Origin: Dugong dugon
Lineage: Eukaryota; Chordata; Mammalia; Sirenia; Dugongidae
NCBI GenBank assembly: GCA_030035585.1
Contig: CM057477.1
Span: forward strand, 58,137,447 to 58,201,446
DNA length: 64,000 bases
Direction of reading: 5' to 3'
A model generated the notes under the pieces. It worked only from the letters and a program-made list of their open reading frames with translations. It searched no databases and was not told where the DNA came from. A program made the translations under genes and the position numbers. Positions 45,681-57,394 of the stretch are shown piece after piece (the stretch's first letter is position 1; every line of letters begins with the position of its first letter).

Positions 45681-48600
45681 ATGACAGCACTAAATTCATA
45701 CCTATCAATAATTACACTGAATGTAAATGGACTAAATGCACCAATAAAGAGACAGAGTGGCAGACTGGATAATAAAACACAATCCGTCTATATGCTGCCT
45801 ACAAGAGACACACCTTAAAGACACAAACTAAAACTCAAAGGATGGAAAAAATATATCAAGCAAACAACACTCAGAAAAGAGCGGAGTGGCAATATTAATC
45901 TCTGACAAAATAGACTTTAAAGTAAAATCCACCACAAAGGGTAAGGAAGCACACAAATAATGGTTAAAGGGTCAATACACCAGGATGACATAACAATAAT
46001 AAATATTTACAAACCCAACAACAGGGCTCCAAAATACATAAAACAAACTCTAACAGCACTGAAAAGAGAGATAGACAGCTCCACAATAGTAGTAGGAAAC
46101 GTCAACACACCACTTTCGGTGAAGGACAGAACATCCAGAAAGAAGGCAACAAAGACATGGAAGAGCTAAATGCTACAATCAACCAACTTGATCTCATAGA
46201 CATATACCGAACACTCCACCCAACAGCAGCCAAGTATACTTTCTTTTCCAATGCACATGGAACATTCTCCAGAATAGACCACATACTAGGCCATAAAGCA
46301 AGCCTTAACAAACTTGAAAGCATCAAAATATTACAAAGCATCTTTTCTGACCATAAAGCCATAAAAATAGAAATCAACAACAGAAAAAGCAAGGGAAAAA
46401 AATCAAACAGATGAAAACTGAACAGCAACTTGCTCAAAAACTACTGGGTTACAGAAGAAATTAAGGATGGAATAAATGAATTCATAGACTCAAATGAGAA
46501 TGAAAACACATCCTACCAGAACCCTTGGGACACAGCAAAAGCAGGGCTTAGAGGTCAGTTTATAGCAATAAATGCACACATCCAAAAAGAAGAAAGGGCC
46601 ATAATCAAAACATTAATCCTTCAACTGGAACAAGTAGAAGAGAGCAGCAAAAGAAGCCCTCAGGTACCAGAAGAAAGGAAATAAAAAGAATTAGAGCAGA
46701 ATTAAATGAAATAGAGAATGGAAAAACAATTGAAAGAGTTAACAGGACCAAAAGCTGGTTCCTTGAAAAGATCAACAAAATTGATAAACCACTGGCCAAA
46801 CTGACAAAAGAAAAACAGGAGAGGAAGCAGATAACCTATGTAAGAAATGAGATGGGTGATATCACAATAGACCCAACTGAAATTTAAAAAATCATAACAG
46901 AACCATCTGAAAAATTATACTCTAACAAATTTGAAAACCTAGAGAAAATTCCTAGACAAATTTCTAGAAACTCACTACCTACCTAAACTAACACAAACAG
47001 AGGTAGAACAACTAAATAAACCCATAACAAAAGAAGAGATTGAAAAGGTAATTTAAAAGCTCCCAACAAAAAAAAAGCCCTGACCCGGATGGCTTCACTG
47101 GAGAATTCTACCAAACTTTCAGAGAACACTTAACACCACTACTACTAAAGGTATTTCAGAGCATAGAAAAGGATGGAATACTCCCAAACTCATTCTATGT
47201 AGCCAGCATATCCCTGATACCAAAACCAAGTAAGACACCACAAAAAATCAAAATTACAGGCCAATATCCCTGATAAACATTGACACAAAAATCCTCAACA
47301 AAATTCTAGCTAATAGAATTCAGCAGCATATCAAAAAAATAATTCACCATGATCAAGTGGGATTTCTACCCGGTATGCAGGGATGCTTCAACATTAGAAA
47401 AACAATCAATGTAATCCATCACATAAATAAAACAAAAGAGAAGAACCACATGATCTTACCAATCGATGCAGAAAAGGCATTTGACAAAGTCCAACACCCA
47501 TTCATGATAAAAACTCTCAACAAAATAGGAATAGAAGGGAAATTCCTCAGTATAATTAAGGGCATTTATACAAAGCCAACAGCCAACATCATCCGAAGTG
47601 GAGAGACTTTGAAAGCATTCCCCTTGAGAATGGTAACCAGACAAGGATACCCTTTATCACCACTCTTATTCAACATTGTGCTAGAGTCCTAGCCAGAGCA
47701 ATTACGCTAGAAAAAGAAATAAAGGGCATCCAAATCGGGAGGGAAGAAGTCAAAGTATCTCTATTTGCAAATGATATGATCTTATACACAAAAAAAAACC
47801 CAAAGAATCCACAAGAAAACTACTGGAACTAACAGAAGATTTCAGCAAAGTTTCAGGATACAAGATAAACATATAAAAATCAGTTGGATTCCTTTACAGC
47901 AACAAAGAGAACTTCAAAGAGGACATCACCAAATCAATACCATTTACCATAGCCCCCAAGAAGATAAAATACTTAGGAATAAATCTAACCAGAGACGTAA
48001 AAGACCTATACAATGAAAACTACAAGACATTACTGCAAGAAACCAAAAGAGACCTGCATAAGTGGAAAAACACACCTTGCTCATGGATAGGTAGACTCAA
48101 CATTGAGAAAATGTCAATTCTACCCAAAGCAATCTACAGATACAATGCAATCCCGATCCAAATTCCACTGGCATTTTTTAATGAGATGGAGAAACAAATC
48201 ACCAACTTCATATGGAAAGGGAAGAGGCCCCGGATAAGTAAAGCATTACTCAAGAAGAAGAACAAGGTGGGAGGCTTCACACTACCTGATTTTAGAACCT
48301 ATTATACCACCACAGTAGTTAAAATAGCCCAGTACTGGTACAAAAACAGATACATAGACCAATGGAACAAAATTGAGAATCCAGATAAAAATTCATCCAC
48401 CTACGAGCAGCTGATACTTGACAAAGGCCCAAAGTCCATTAATTGGGGAAAAGACAGTCTCTTTAACCAATGGTGCTGGCATAGCTGGATATCCATCCCA
48501 AAAAAACTGAAACAAGACCCATACCTCACACCATGCACAAAAACTAACTCAAAATGGATGGAAGACTTAAATATAAAATCAAAAACAATAAAGATCATGG

Positions 48601-49439
48601 AAGAAAAAATAGGGACAACACTAGGAGCCCTAATACATGGCATAAACACAATATGAACCATAAGTAACAATGCACAAGCACCAGAAGAGAGACTAGATAA
48701 ACAGGAGCTCCTAAAAATCAAACACTTACGTTCATCAAAACACTTCACTGAAAGAGTCAAAAGACAACCTACAGACTGGGGAAAAAAATTTGGCTACGAC
48801 AAACCCGATCAGCGTCTAATCTCTAAAATCTACAAGATACTGCAAAAGCTCAACAACAAAAAGACAAATAACCCAATTAAAAAATGGGCAAAGGGTATGA
48901 ACAGGCACTTCGCCAAAGAAGATATTCAGGTGGCTAACTGACACATGAAGAAATGCTCACGATCATTAGCCACTAGAGAAATGCAGATAAAAAGCACAGT
49001 GAAATATCATCTCACCCCAACAAGGCTAGCATTAATCCAAAAAACACAAATTAATAAATGCTGGAGAGATTGTGGAGAGACTGGAACACTTATACACTGT
49101 TGGTGGGAATGTAAAATGGTACAACCACTTTGGAAATCGATTTGGTGCTTCCTTAAAAAGCTAGAAATAGAAGTACCATATGATCCAGAAAACGCACTCC
49201 TTAGAATATATTCTAGAGAAATAAGAGCCGTCACACAAATAGCTACATGCATACCCATGTTCATTGCAGCACTGTTCACAATAGCAAAAAGATGGAAACA
49301 ACCTAGGTGCCCATCAACGGACGAATGGATAAACAAATTATGGTATACCCACACAATGGAATACTATGCAACAATAAAGAACAATGATGAAGCCGTGAAA
49401 CATAACATGGAGGAATCTGGAGGGCATTATGCTGAGTGA
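45681..49439 (+). pseudogene. L1 ORF2 (endonuclease / reverse transcriptase), broken
   Basis: Starts at the normal ORF2 ATG with the endonuclease opening (SIITLNVNGLNAPIKRQ). Readable pieces in order: endonuclease 45681-45818 and 45960-46414 (IDHILGHKASL near the end); reverse transcriptase 47357-47692 ([28 protein letters not shown]); a thumb/C-terminal part 48111-48656; and the Cys-rich tail 48945-49439 ([18 protein letters not shown]). The pieces are in different frames, separated by stops and shifts. At about 47761-47780 the reverse transcriptase active-site box, normally FADD, reads FAND, losing one catalytic aspartate. The element therefore cannot move itself. Confidence 0.9.
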
Positions 49440-50506
49440 ATTTAGTCAGTCACAGAAGGACAAATATTGTATAAGACCACTATTATAAGAAGTCAAGAAA
49501 AGGTTTAAACACAGAAGAAAACATTCTTTGATAGTTATGAGGGTGGGGAGGGAGGGTGAGGGTTATTCACTAACTAGATATTAGACAAGAATTATCTTAG
49601 GTGAAGGGAAGACAGCACACACTATAAGGGAAGTCAGCACAACTGGACTAAACAGAAGCTAAGAAGTTTCCTGAATACAATCACACACTTTGAGGGACAG
49701 AGTAGCAGAGGTAAGGGTCTAGGGACCATGCTTTCAGGGGACATCTAGGTCAATTGGCATAACAAAGCTTATTAAGAAAATGTTCTGCATCCTACTTTGG
49801 TGAGTGGCATCTGGGGTCTTAAAAGCTTGCAAGCAGCCATCTAAGATGCATCAATTGGTCCCAACCACCTGGAGTAAATAAGGATGAAGAACACCAAAGA
49901 CACAAGGAAAGTATTAGCCCAGGAGACAGAAAGGGCCACCTAAACCAGAGACTTCATCAGCCTGAGACCAGAAGAACTAGATGGTGCCCAACTACCACCA
50001 ATGACCGCCCTGACAAGGAACACAACACAGAGTCCCTGAAGGAGCAGCAGAAAAATGGGGTGCAGAACTCAAATTCTAGCAAGAAGACCAGACTTAATGG
50101 TCTTACTGAGACTGGAGGAACCCCAGAAAGTGTGACCCCTGGATTCTCTATTAGCCAAGAACTAAAACAATTTCCGAGGCCAACTCTTTAGATAGGGGTT
50201 AGACTGAACTGTGGGATGTAAAGTGATGCTCGTGAGGAGTGTGCCTCTTAGCTCACATAGATACAAGAGACTAAATGGGCAGTTTCTGTCCAGAGGTGAG
50301 ATGGGAAGGCAAAGAGGGTTAGGAGCTAGTTGAATCGACACGGGGAATCACGGGTGGAAAGGAGGAGTGTGCTATCACAGTATGGGAAGAGCAATTAGGG
50401 TCACATAACAATGTATGTATAAATTTTTGTATGGGAGACTAACTTGAAATGTAAACTTCATTTAAACTACAACAATAAAAAAAAATCCAAAAAAAAAGAC
50501 TAACTA

Positions 50507-50610
50507 AAAACCAAACCCATTACCGTCAAGTCGATTCCAACTCATAGTGACCCTATAGGACAGAGTAGAACTGTCCCATAGGGTTTCCATGGAGCAGCTG
50601 GTGGATTCGA
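50507..50610 (-). mobile_element. Third-layer AfroSINE, head-truncated
   Basis: Minus-strand copy from AAACCAAACCCATTACCGTC to CAGCTGGTGGATTCGA; the head is missing. It is flanked by TAAAGACTAAC-like and TAAAGACTAC (50611-50620), so it entered the second-layer SINE at nearly the same point as the L1. Confidence 0.78.
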
Positions 50611-50710
50611 TAAAGACTACAGCCTAGGAAACCCTGTGAGGCAGTTCTGCTCTGTCCTATAGGGTCACTATGAGTCAGAATCGACTTGATGGCACCTAAC
50701 AACAACAACA
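50611..50710 (+). mobile_element. Second-layer AfroSINE, 3' part
   Basis: Continues the copy at 42750-42876: TAAAGACTACAGCC, then GTCCTATAGGGTCACTATGA, ending in GATGGCACCTAACAACAACA. Confidence 0.8.
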
Positions 50711-50766
50711 ATCTTTACAGGAGCATATCGGCACGTCTTTCTCCCATGGAGCTGCTGATGGATTAT
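50711..50766 (-). mobile_element. Outermost AfroSINE of the nest, 5' part
   Basis: ATCTTTACAGGAGC to GCTGCTGATGGATT is the portion expected to follow the piece at 42661-42749 in a minus-strand AfroSINE of the long type. The head (pol III box region) is not recognisable past 50766. Confidence 0.65.
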
Positions 50767-51806
50767 AAATGAACTAAATTCTCCTTGTTCAATTTTTTCT
50801 AAATATTGTTCATGATCCCTTCTCTAGTGATTACCCAGCAAATAAAATTTCTTCTTCAGGCTGCGCAAAGTGCTAACACTCACGTTAACGCTATTCTCAT
50901 TATCTGTTTAGTTGTCTTGAGTACTCTTCCTGTCCTTGTGACTGTAAATTCCTAACAGGCCGATGGTTTATCTCAACGGTAAAGCACTTGGCATAGCATA
51001 GCTCCAACTCTCTGGAAGTTGCTTAATAAATGCTTTTTTGATCCTGGTGGTCGGTTGGTGGTGGCAAAAGTAAAAGCCATTAAGACTGTGATTAATGAAG
51101 ATGCTTTATACAAGTTTTCCCCAAGCACAAGTGAGAGGACATGTAACCCCATTACCAATACTCAATCTTCTGCTCTCAAGGGATTTCTTTACTAATTAGT
51201 CTGAAGCTGTAATTTAGCCTACACTTTAAGGAATGTGTCACAGGAGGACACTTCTAATTTATTTCTGACCTTCCTTGAATTTAGAGGCACATATGCCTTT
51301 GACCAGAATTTCTCCCAAATGCCATTTTCCTGCAGCAAAAAAAAAAAAAGGTAATAATTTGTTTAAGACCTGAGAAGGGGGCAGGCTCAGAGCACATGCT
51401 TGGCACCCGGCTTGTCTGAGGGTTGTATCCAGCTGTTCTGCTGTTCCCTCAAGCCCTCTTTCTACAAGCAGGCAGAGTGAGCTCTGTACTGAATCACTGG
51501 GACTTTGAAATGAACCAAGAAATGGAAGCACAAGTGATGTGTGTCATCACTGGTGGAAACTTGAAGAGCCAATGCACAATTTGCCACCTGCCCTATTTCT
51601 TCTACCACAGCAAGTAGAAGGTTCCAGATGGTGGCTACTCTACCCACCTGGGCCTCCAGCAAAGACAGCATAGAGCAGAGCCCCAGCCAACCTACAATGG
51701 ACAGAATAAGCAAGAAATAAACTTTTGCTGTTTTGAGTCACTACCATTTGGGGGTTTTTAGTTACTGCAGCATAACCTGGCCCATCCTGACTGATACAAT
51801 TACCCT
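50767..51806. other. Mostly unassigned; possible old LTR end at right
   Basis: 51040-51250 is AT-rich with TAAT motifs. 51690-51800 (AATAAACTTTTGCTGTTTTG, CAGCATAACCTGGCCCATCC) looks like the end of an old LTR-type repeat. No gene. Confidence 0.4.
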
Positions 51807-51992
51807 AAAACCCGTAACTCATTGTCCTCGAGTCAATTCTGACTCATAGCAATCCTAGAGGACAGAGTAGAACTGCCCCATAGGATTTCGAAGGCTGCCA
51901 CATCTTTCTCCCATGGAGCAGCTGGTAGGTTCCAACCGCTGACCTTGCGGTTAGCAACCAAGCGCTTTAACCACTGTGCTACCAGGGCTCCC
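51807..51992 (-). mobile_element. AfroSINE
   Basis: Duplication TACAATTACCCT (51795-51806) and TACAATTTCCCT (51993-52004), one mismatch. Confidence 0.92.
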
Positions 51993-52004
51993 TACAATTT
52001 CCCT

Positions 52005-52985
52005 AGGTTGAGGAAATCCCACCCCAGACTTTAACAACATGTATTTTTGCTGTTGGCCCCTAAATTTCCTCCTACAGGCCTACCACCACAAGTGATCTCA
52101 TTTGAACAGCCTTTCTGGTCCCTACTGACTCCCTGGCTCCTTATCTCTAGAATCCCCCCCTCCAAAATATTCTACTCACAACACTTTACTCTGGGGAAAA
52201 GCCACTCCACTCCTCCTTTTCCAGAAGTCCAGCAAAGCCTGCACTGGGGTTTGATGGAAAGGTGTGTAATCTGTCACACATCCTATATTGTCCCCTCCTC
52301 CCAGCTCCCAGCCCTGAAGGACACAGCGCCTGGCAGGGCCCCCTGCCACAGAGGGACCAGGAGTCACCCAGTCGCCATGTTCTGACAGCCTGTCACATTA
52401 TTTTTCCCTGTGGGGGCTCTGATCCCTCCATCGAGCCCTCTTCTCAGTCCCCTGAGACCAGAGGCCTCTATACAAGGCCCCTGAGGCAAAGCAAAGCAAA
52501 GCAAGATTGATGCCCTACAAACGGCCGTGCGGGGGAGGGCTTGTGGTTCAATGCAGGGAGCAGCCCATTCTTCCCCATCTCCGGTTCCCACAGTGGACAC
52601 CAAAGCGGGAGCTCGCAGCCAGGGCAGCAAGAATTCAACCTTTATTCATCCCCTCACACAAATGATCTGCCACACTCCCCTAATCTCCCCAAACCCAGCC
52701 CTCTCACCTCACCTACTCAAAGTCTTTCTGAAGGCGCCTCAGCCTTCTTGGAGTAACATGTGATTCATGCCGCCCTTTGGACAGAAGAGATTCGAAGTTC
52801 GACAGTTACACATGGGTGGTGTGGGAGACAACTCATTTAAATATTGGCCAAGAGATACCCATCTCCTGTTCCCACTCGCACTAATGTGCCTCTGTCTCGT
52901 TTGTTATTATTGAAGCAAGTGTTTGAGGGTTGTAAGCTGGGTAATTCTGCTAAAGAATAATAAATTTGCATTAATGTCAGTTCAA
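52005..52985. other. Unique sequence, nothing recognised
   Basis: C-rich, with a short (GCAAA)n near 52487-52504. Frames on both strands up to 112 codons show no domain. Confidence 0.4.
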
Positions 52986-53140
52986 AAAACCAAAAGAAAA
53001 ACCAAACCCGTTGTCATCAAGTTGATTCCGACTCATAGCGACCCTATAGGACAGAGTAGAACTGCCCCTAGGGTTTCCGAGGAGTGGCTGGTGGATTCGA
53101 ACTGCTGACGTTTGGTTAGCAGCTGCAGTTCTTAACCAAG
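52986..53140 (-). mobile_element. AfroSINE
   Basis: AACCAAACCCGTTGTCATCA to TTAGCAGCTGCAGTTCTTAA; the last part of the head is lost. Confidence 0.9.
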
Positions 53141-54044
53141 TGGAAGGAGATTGGCAACCGCAGTTCTCCAAACTCTCAGGTGAAAGCCTCCTAAGGGCTT
53201 AGTCCTATGAGCAGGGCTATGGGGACTTCCAGGGGCAACAAGCAATACCTACAAGAAAGATTTTATGTACATTCTGTGACACGTTTCATAGACCAAAGTG
53301 CCTCTGAAAGACAAAGAGATGCCTGTAAAATTACCTGAAAATAAATGCTTCTAAAACGGCAGGGCAAAAAAATCCACACTGAGAGGAGTTGGGAGGCCCA
53401 TAACTTATCCATCAGTGCAGTGGTGGTGGTGGTGGTTGTGGTGGTGGCGTTCACACATCTGGACTTTTTTTTCCCCCAAGGCCATAGCCTGTCACCATGC
53501 AGTTTATCAGCCGTCACTCCATCTCAATTCTGGGTGACATGAGATCAACGGCCTAAAACTACTCTCAGATCTGCGAAGAAATTTACAACGCCAGCCTCTG
53601 CCGTGCCCTGGCAGAGCCAGGGGCCAGGGCTCTGGGGGCCAGGCGGCCATGCACGCTTCATTTTCTTTTCAAGCATGGATCGTCGCCCACCAGAGGAGGT
53701 GGGTTCAAGCCATCAGACGCAAAGGAAGGCCCTAGTCAGAAGTCTTCTGCACTCACAGAGCAATGACTTTGAGGGGAAAAGAAAAAGTCTAGTCAATTAT
53801 TTAAAATTCTCTCTGCCTTGAAAAAGCTCTAGCTTCCTGCTTTAATTTCTTTTGAATCACGTAGGATTTGTTAATAAGAAAACCCTAAATCTGCAGCAAC
53901 ATGTTTTAGGCTCTGAAAGCAATTAATCCATCCAATTTATCTAACTACAGAACTCCTGTAGACGGTTAAGCAGAGATTTGTGGCTCTTTTGCTCCTCGCT
54001 GAGGGCTCCTTTGGTTATATAGAGAGAGGAATAGCTGCCAGTTG
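53141..54044. other. Unique sequence with a (GGT)n run
   Basis: (GGT)n at about 53420-53449. 53860-53970 is AT-rich with TAAT motifs. No gene. Confidence 0.45.
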
Positions 54045-54436
54045 ACTACAACAGAACAAAATGTTGCCCAGTCCTGCAACATCCTCACAATCATCAATAT
54101 GTTTAAGTCCATCATTGTGATTCACCAAGGGTCTCCATCACCCTCACTGACCCTCTGCTTTACCAAACATGATGTTCTCCTGATGATCCCTCCTGATGAT
54201 ATGGCCAAGGCAAGTGAGTTGGACAGTATTCTGTTGTGACCTAATGGGTTTTCACTGGTTAATATTCAGAAGTAGATCACCAGGCCTTTCTTCCTAGTCT
54301 ATCTTAATCTGGAAGCTCTGCTGAAACCTATCCACCATGGGTGGCCTTGCTGGTATTTGAAATACAGTGGCTTAGTTTCCAGCAACACATTAACACTCAA
54401 GCCACCCCAGTAAGACAAACGGACAGATGACTAGTG
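54045..54436 (-). mobile_element. RTE fragment fused to long-SINE body
   Basis: 54045-54215 is minus RTE text (GTTGCCCAGTCCTGCAACAT, TGACCCTCTGCTTTACCAAA). 54216-54436 is the body of the long SINE (CAGAAGTAGATCACCAGGCC, TTTGAAATACAGTGGCTTAG). No separate tail lies between them. Confidence 0.7.
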
Positions 54437-54970
54437 GTTGGTTACCTATAACCTCTCTCTTTCACCATGAACTCTGTAATCTGCCCTAGTTCTGGCTCAA
54501 AGTGTCCATAAAACTTAAATGAGGTCCTAGGAGCCCAGACCACATTCCATATCCCACATCCTCTAATGAAAAGGCTTCGGGCAAATTATTATTCCTCCTT
54601 CGCAGAGAATCCCTGGAGTTATAAAGGAAATGCCAACTCTTAATCACACCCCCAGGCCATGGACAGCTGTAGGACACCTGGCTTCCACCCCCTCCCACCT
54701 CCAAGGAACCATTTGTCCTGGACACACTTCTAACCGAAGATACACTGAGGTGACCCTGCACTTGTTCCTGGTGGAACCCAGAAAAGACCCAGATTTCTGA
54801 GCAAAAAGGAAACCTCCCTCCTACTGCTGTTCACCTATATCCAAGAGGAGGCTCCCAGGAGGAGTCTGAGTTCTCCGCAGTCATATCCATGGCTGGACCA
54901 CCACCAACCAGCTCCTCCCACACACTTGACTCAGCTCCCTCTGGCTAGAAGAAGAAGGTGGGACTCACAC
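54437..54970. other. Unique sequence, nothing recognised
   Basis: No gene or named repeat seen. Confidence 0.4.
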
Positions 54971-55160
54971 ATTAAAAACCCAGTTGCTGTGGAGTCAGCT
55001 CCGACTCATGGCAACCCCATGTGTGTCAGAGTAGGACTGTGCCCTATAGGGTTTTCGATGACTGATTTTTTAGAAGTAGATCACCAGGCCTTTCTTCCAA
55101 CGCACCTCTGGGTGGACTTGAACTTCAACCTTTCAGTTAACAATTCTCTGGCTTAACCCA
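54971..55160 (-). mobile_element. AfroSINE
   Basis: AAAAACCCAGTTGCTGTGGA tail; CAACGCACCTCTGGGTGGAC near the head. Confidence 0.88.
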
Positions 55161-55199
55161 TAGCCAAGCAAGTGCTATCTCAATGCATCCTCCTTTTCC

Positions 55200-56110
55200 T
55201 TGAGTTTCTTGAGATTTGCCTTACCACTACCTAGTCTGTGTTTCCTAGCCAGCCCCTTGAGAAAGTTGTCCTTCACATTCCTTCCAGACCTAATTCCACC
55301 AGGTTGGGCTTCTTGCTCCATTTCCCTTTCCCTGCACTGCTCTTGCCCTTCTCTTCACCCTAGAGAACCTACTGATTTCAGGAATGAAGTCCTTCAATAG
55401 CTCCCCATTGCCTTAAGAATAAAACCCAAATTTCTTAACCTGGTACCTGCGGCCCCTGCCTGCTCAAGCCCTGGTTTTCTTCACTCCTCTGCTCCCACCA
55501 CTTCCTTTCATTGCACCCTACACCCCAGCCCTCCCACCTTTGTGACACCACATTTGCTGTTCCTTCTGTGGGGAATGCCCTATTCATCTCCGCTCTTGGC
55601 CCCCTCCCCTTCTAAAACCAGCTGCCATCTAGTCGATTCTGACTTACGGTGACCCCATGTGTGTCAGAGTAGAACTGTGCTCCACAGGATTTCCAATGGC
55701 TAGTTTTTTGGAAGTAGATCACCAAGGCTTTCTTTTGAGGCTCCTCTGGGTAGACTTGAACCTCCAACTTTTCAGTGAGCACCTGAGTGTTTTAATCATT
55801 TGCACCACCCAGGGACACCCCTCCCTTACTACCTCTGATTAATTTCTACTCATCCTTCAAAATTCAGCTCAAATGTCACTTTCTCTTAGAAGCATCCTGG
55901 CTCCCCAGAGAGATTGAGCCTCCTTCCTCTGGGCTCATACGGTCATGCAGTGCACACCTGCACGGCTGCTCTTGGGGTTCTGTGGTTTGTGTCCAGGTAT
56001 CTCACTCTCCCACAAGACCATGGACAGCCACCTGTGATCAGCAGCGGTGTGGGCTGCATCACAGCACCTCTCATACCTGGTTGCTGTCTGCTTCTCTTCA
56101 ATCATCCCTG
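55200..56110 (+). mobile_element. L2 LINE 3' region, split by a SINE
   Basis: AAGTCCTTCAATAGCTCCCC, TTCCTTCTGTGGGGAATGCC, then after the SINE CATCCTTCAAAATTCAGCTC and AATGTCACTTTCTCTTAGAA, in L2 order. The left limit is uncertain. Confidence 0.7.
55615..55819 (-). mobile_element. AfroSINE in L2
   Basis: AAACCAGCTGCCATCTAGTC tail to TTGCACCACCCAGGGACACC head. Flanks share CCCCTCCC. Confidence 0.88.
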
Positions 56111-56149
56111 ACTGAGGGCTGGCAGGGTGTATGAGTTCCCTTGTTTTTG

Positions 56150-56640
56150 TTTTATTTTGTTTGCTCAGTAAACTCTTATTTTATAAGTTTTAGATTTACC
56201 AAAAAATTGCAAAGATAATACAGAGTTCCAATATACCCCACATCCAGTTTTCCCTGTTATTAAAGTCTTACATTAGTATAGTGCATACATCACAATAATG
56301 AACCAATACTGATACGTTATCATTAACTAACAAAAAACTCATTGCCATCAAGTTGATTCCAACTCATAGAGACCCTATAGGACAGAGTAGAACTGCCCCT
56401 TAGGGTTTCCAAGGAGCTGCTGGTGGATTCAAATTGCTGACCTTTTGGTTAGCAGCTGAACAGCTGAACGCTTAACTACTTCACCACCAGGGGTCCATCA
56501 TTAACTAACATCCATACTTTATGCAGATTTCCTTAGTTTTCAACCTAATGCCCTATTTCTGTTCCAGGATACCACATTCCATGTAGTTGTCACGTCTCCT
56601 TAGGCTTCTCTTGGCTGTGACAGTTTGTCAGACTTTTTTT
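56150..56640 (-). mobile_element. Old L1 remnant split by a SINE
   Basis: TTACCAAAAAATTGCAAAGA, CCACATCCAGTTTTCCCTGT, then GATACCACATTCCATGTAGT. SINE at 56332-56496. Confidence 0.65.
56332..56496 (-). mobile_element. AfroSINE with perfect duplication
   Basis: Duplication ATCATTAACTAAC at 56319-56331 and 56497-56509, 13 bp. Confidence 0.94.
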
Positions 56641-56654
56641 TGTTTTGTTTTTTA

Positions 56655-56997
56655 ATCCTATTTTACTGTGTTTTCGGTGAAGGTTTACACAGCAGTTTTG
56701 GTTACCATTCAAAAATTTCTACACAAGTTGTTCAGTAACATTGGTTACATTTTTTCACGATGGGTGAACGTTCTCATTATTTCCATTCTGGCTGTTCCGT
56801 TTCAGATGACCCTTGTTTGTGATGACCTTGACAGTTTTGCAGAGTACTTAGTCAGGTATTTTGCATAAAGTCCTTCAATCTGGATTTTTCTCATGATCGT
56901 CGTTGTTAGGTGCCGTGGAATCAGTTCTGACTCATAGCATGATTAGACTGGAGTTATGTGCTATTGGGTGGAAACCCACAGATGTCGCTGTCCACTG
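56655..56997 (-). mobile_element. L1 3' end with a tail-only insertion
   Basis: Reverse complement of the tail of the copy at 1-719 (GGTGAAGGTTTACACAGCAG, AAGTTGTTCAGTAACATTGG), then GTCAGGTATTTTGCATAAAG. Split by 40 bp at 56898-56937. Confidence 0.78.
56898..56937 (-). mobile_element. 40-bp tail-only SINE/RTE insertion
   Basis: GTTGTTAGGTGCCGTGGAAT then CAGTTCTGACTCATAG, flanked by CATGAT at 56892-56897 and 56938-56943. Confidence 0.82.
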
Positions 56998-57012
56998 AAT
57001 ATTGGTATCTCA

Positions 57013-57221
57013 AGGTCCCTGGGTGATGCAAATGGTTTGCGCTGGGCTGGTAACCAAAAAAGGTTGCGGTTCTAACTCACCCAGCAGCACCAGAGAAGAA
57101 ACAGGCCTAGCGATCTGCTTCCATAAAGATTACAGCCAAGAAAACCGTACGGGGCAGTTTTACTCTGTAACACATGGGGTCTCCTAAGTCACAAATCAAC
57201 GGCAAAAACAAAATCAACAAC
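57013..57221 (+). mobile_element. AfroSINE with perfect 15-bp duplication
   Basis: AGGTCCCTGGGTGATGCAAA head. Duplication AATATTGGTATCTCA at 56998-57012 and 57222-57236. Confidence 0.94.
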
Positions 57222-57232
57222 AATATTGGTAT

Positions 57233-57394
57233 CTCAGGCATAGTGGGTAAGAGGTATGGCCGCTAACCCAAAAGGTTGGCAGTTCGAATCCACCAGGGGC
57301 TCCTTGGAAACCCTGTTGGGGCAGTTCTACTCTGTCCTATAGGGTCGCTATGAGTCAGAATCGACTCAACAGCAAGGGGTTTGGTTTTTTTGGT
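57233..57394 (+). mobile_element. AfroSINE immediately downstream
   Basis: CATAGTGGGTAAGAGGTATG head, near-canonical body GTCCTATAGGGTCGCTATGA. TTGGTAT flanks at 57226-57232 and 57395-57401. Confidence 0.9.

Larger units (their letters stand above)
42877..50494 (+). mobile_element. Full-length L1 LINE, disabled
   Basis: Starts with the typical L1 5' UTR opening GGAGGCGGGGCGAAGATGGC and ends in an A-rich tail, about 7.6 kb. A perfect 12-bp target-site duplication AAAGACTAACTA flanks it (42865-42876 and 50495-50506). Layout: 5' UTR 42877-44310, ORF1 44311-45242, ORF2 45681-49439, 3' UTR 49440-50475. Both ORFs are broken by frameshifts and stops. The perfect duplication suggests a fairly recent insertion by the standards of this window. 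It interrupts a SINE (see the nested SINEs at 42750 and 50611). Confidence 0.93.

Noticed and set aside
48401-49354. Minus-strand frames of 115-119 codons within the L1
   Set aside because: Antisense shadows of the ORF2 C-terminal region; similar shadows occur at 36057 and 40646 in the other L1 copies.
53402-53460. Val-rich coding repeat from the (GGT)n run
   Set aside because: The frame depends on the simple repeat; there is no coding context around it.
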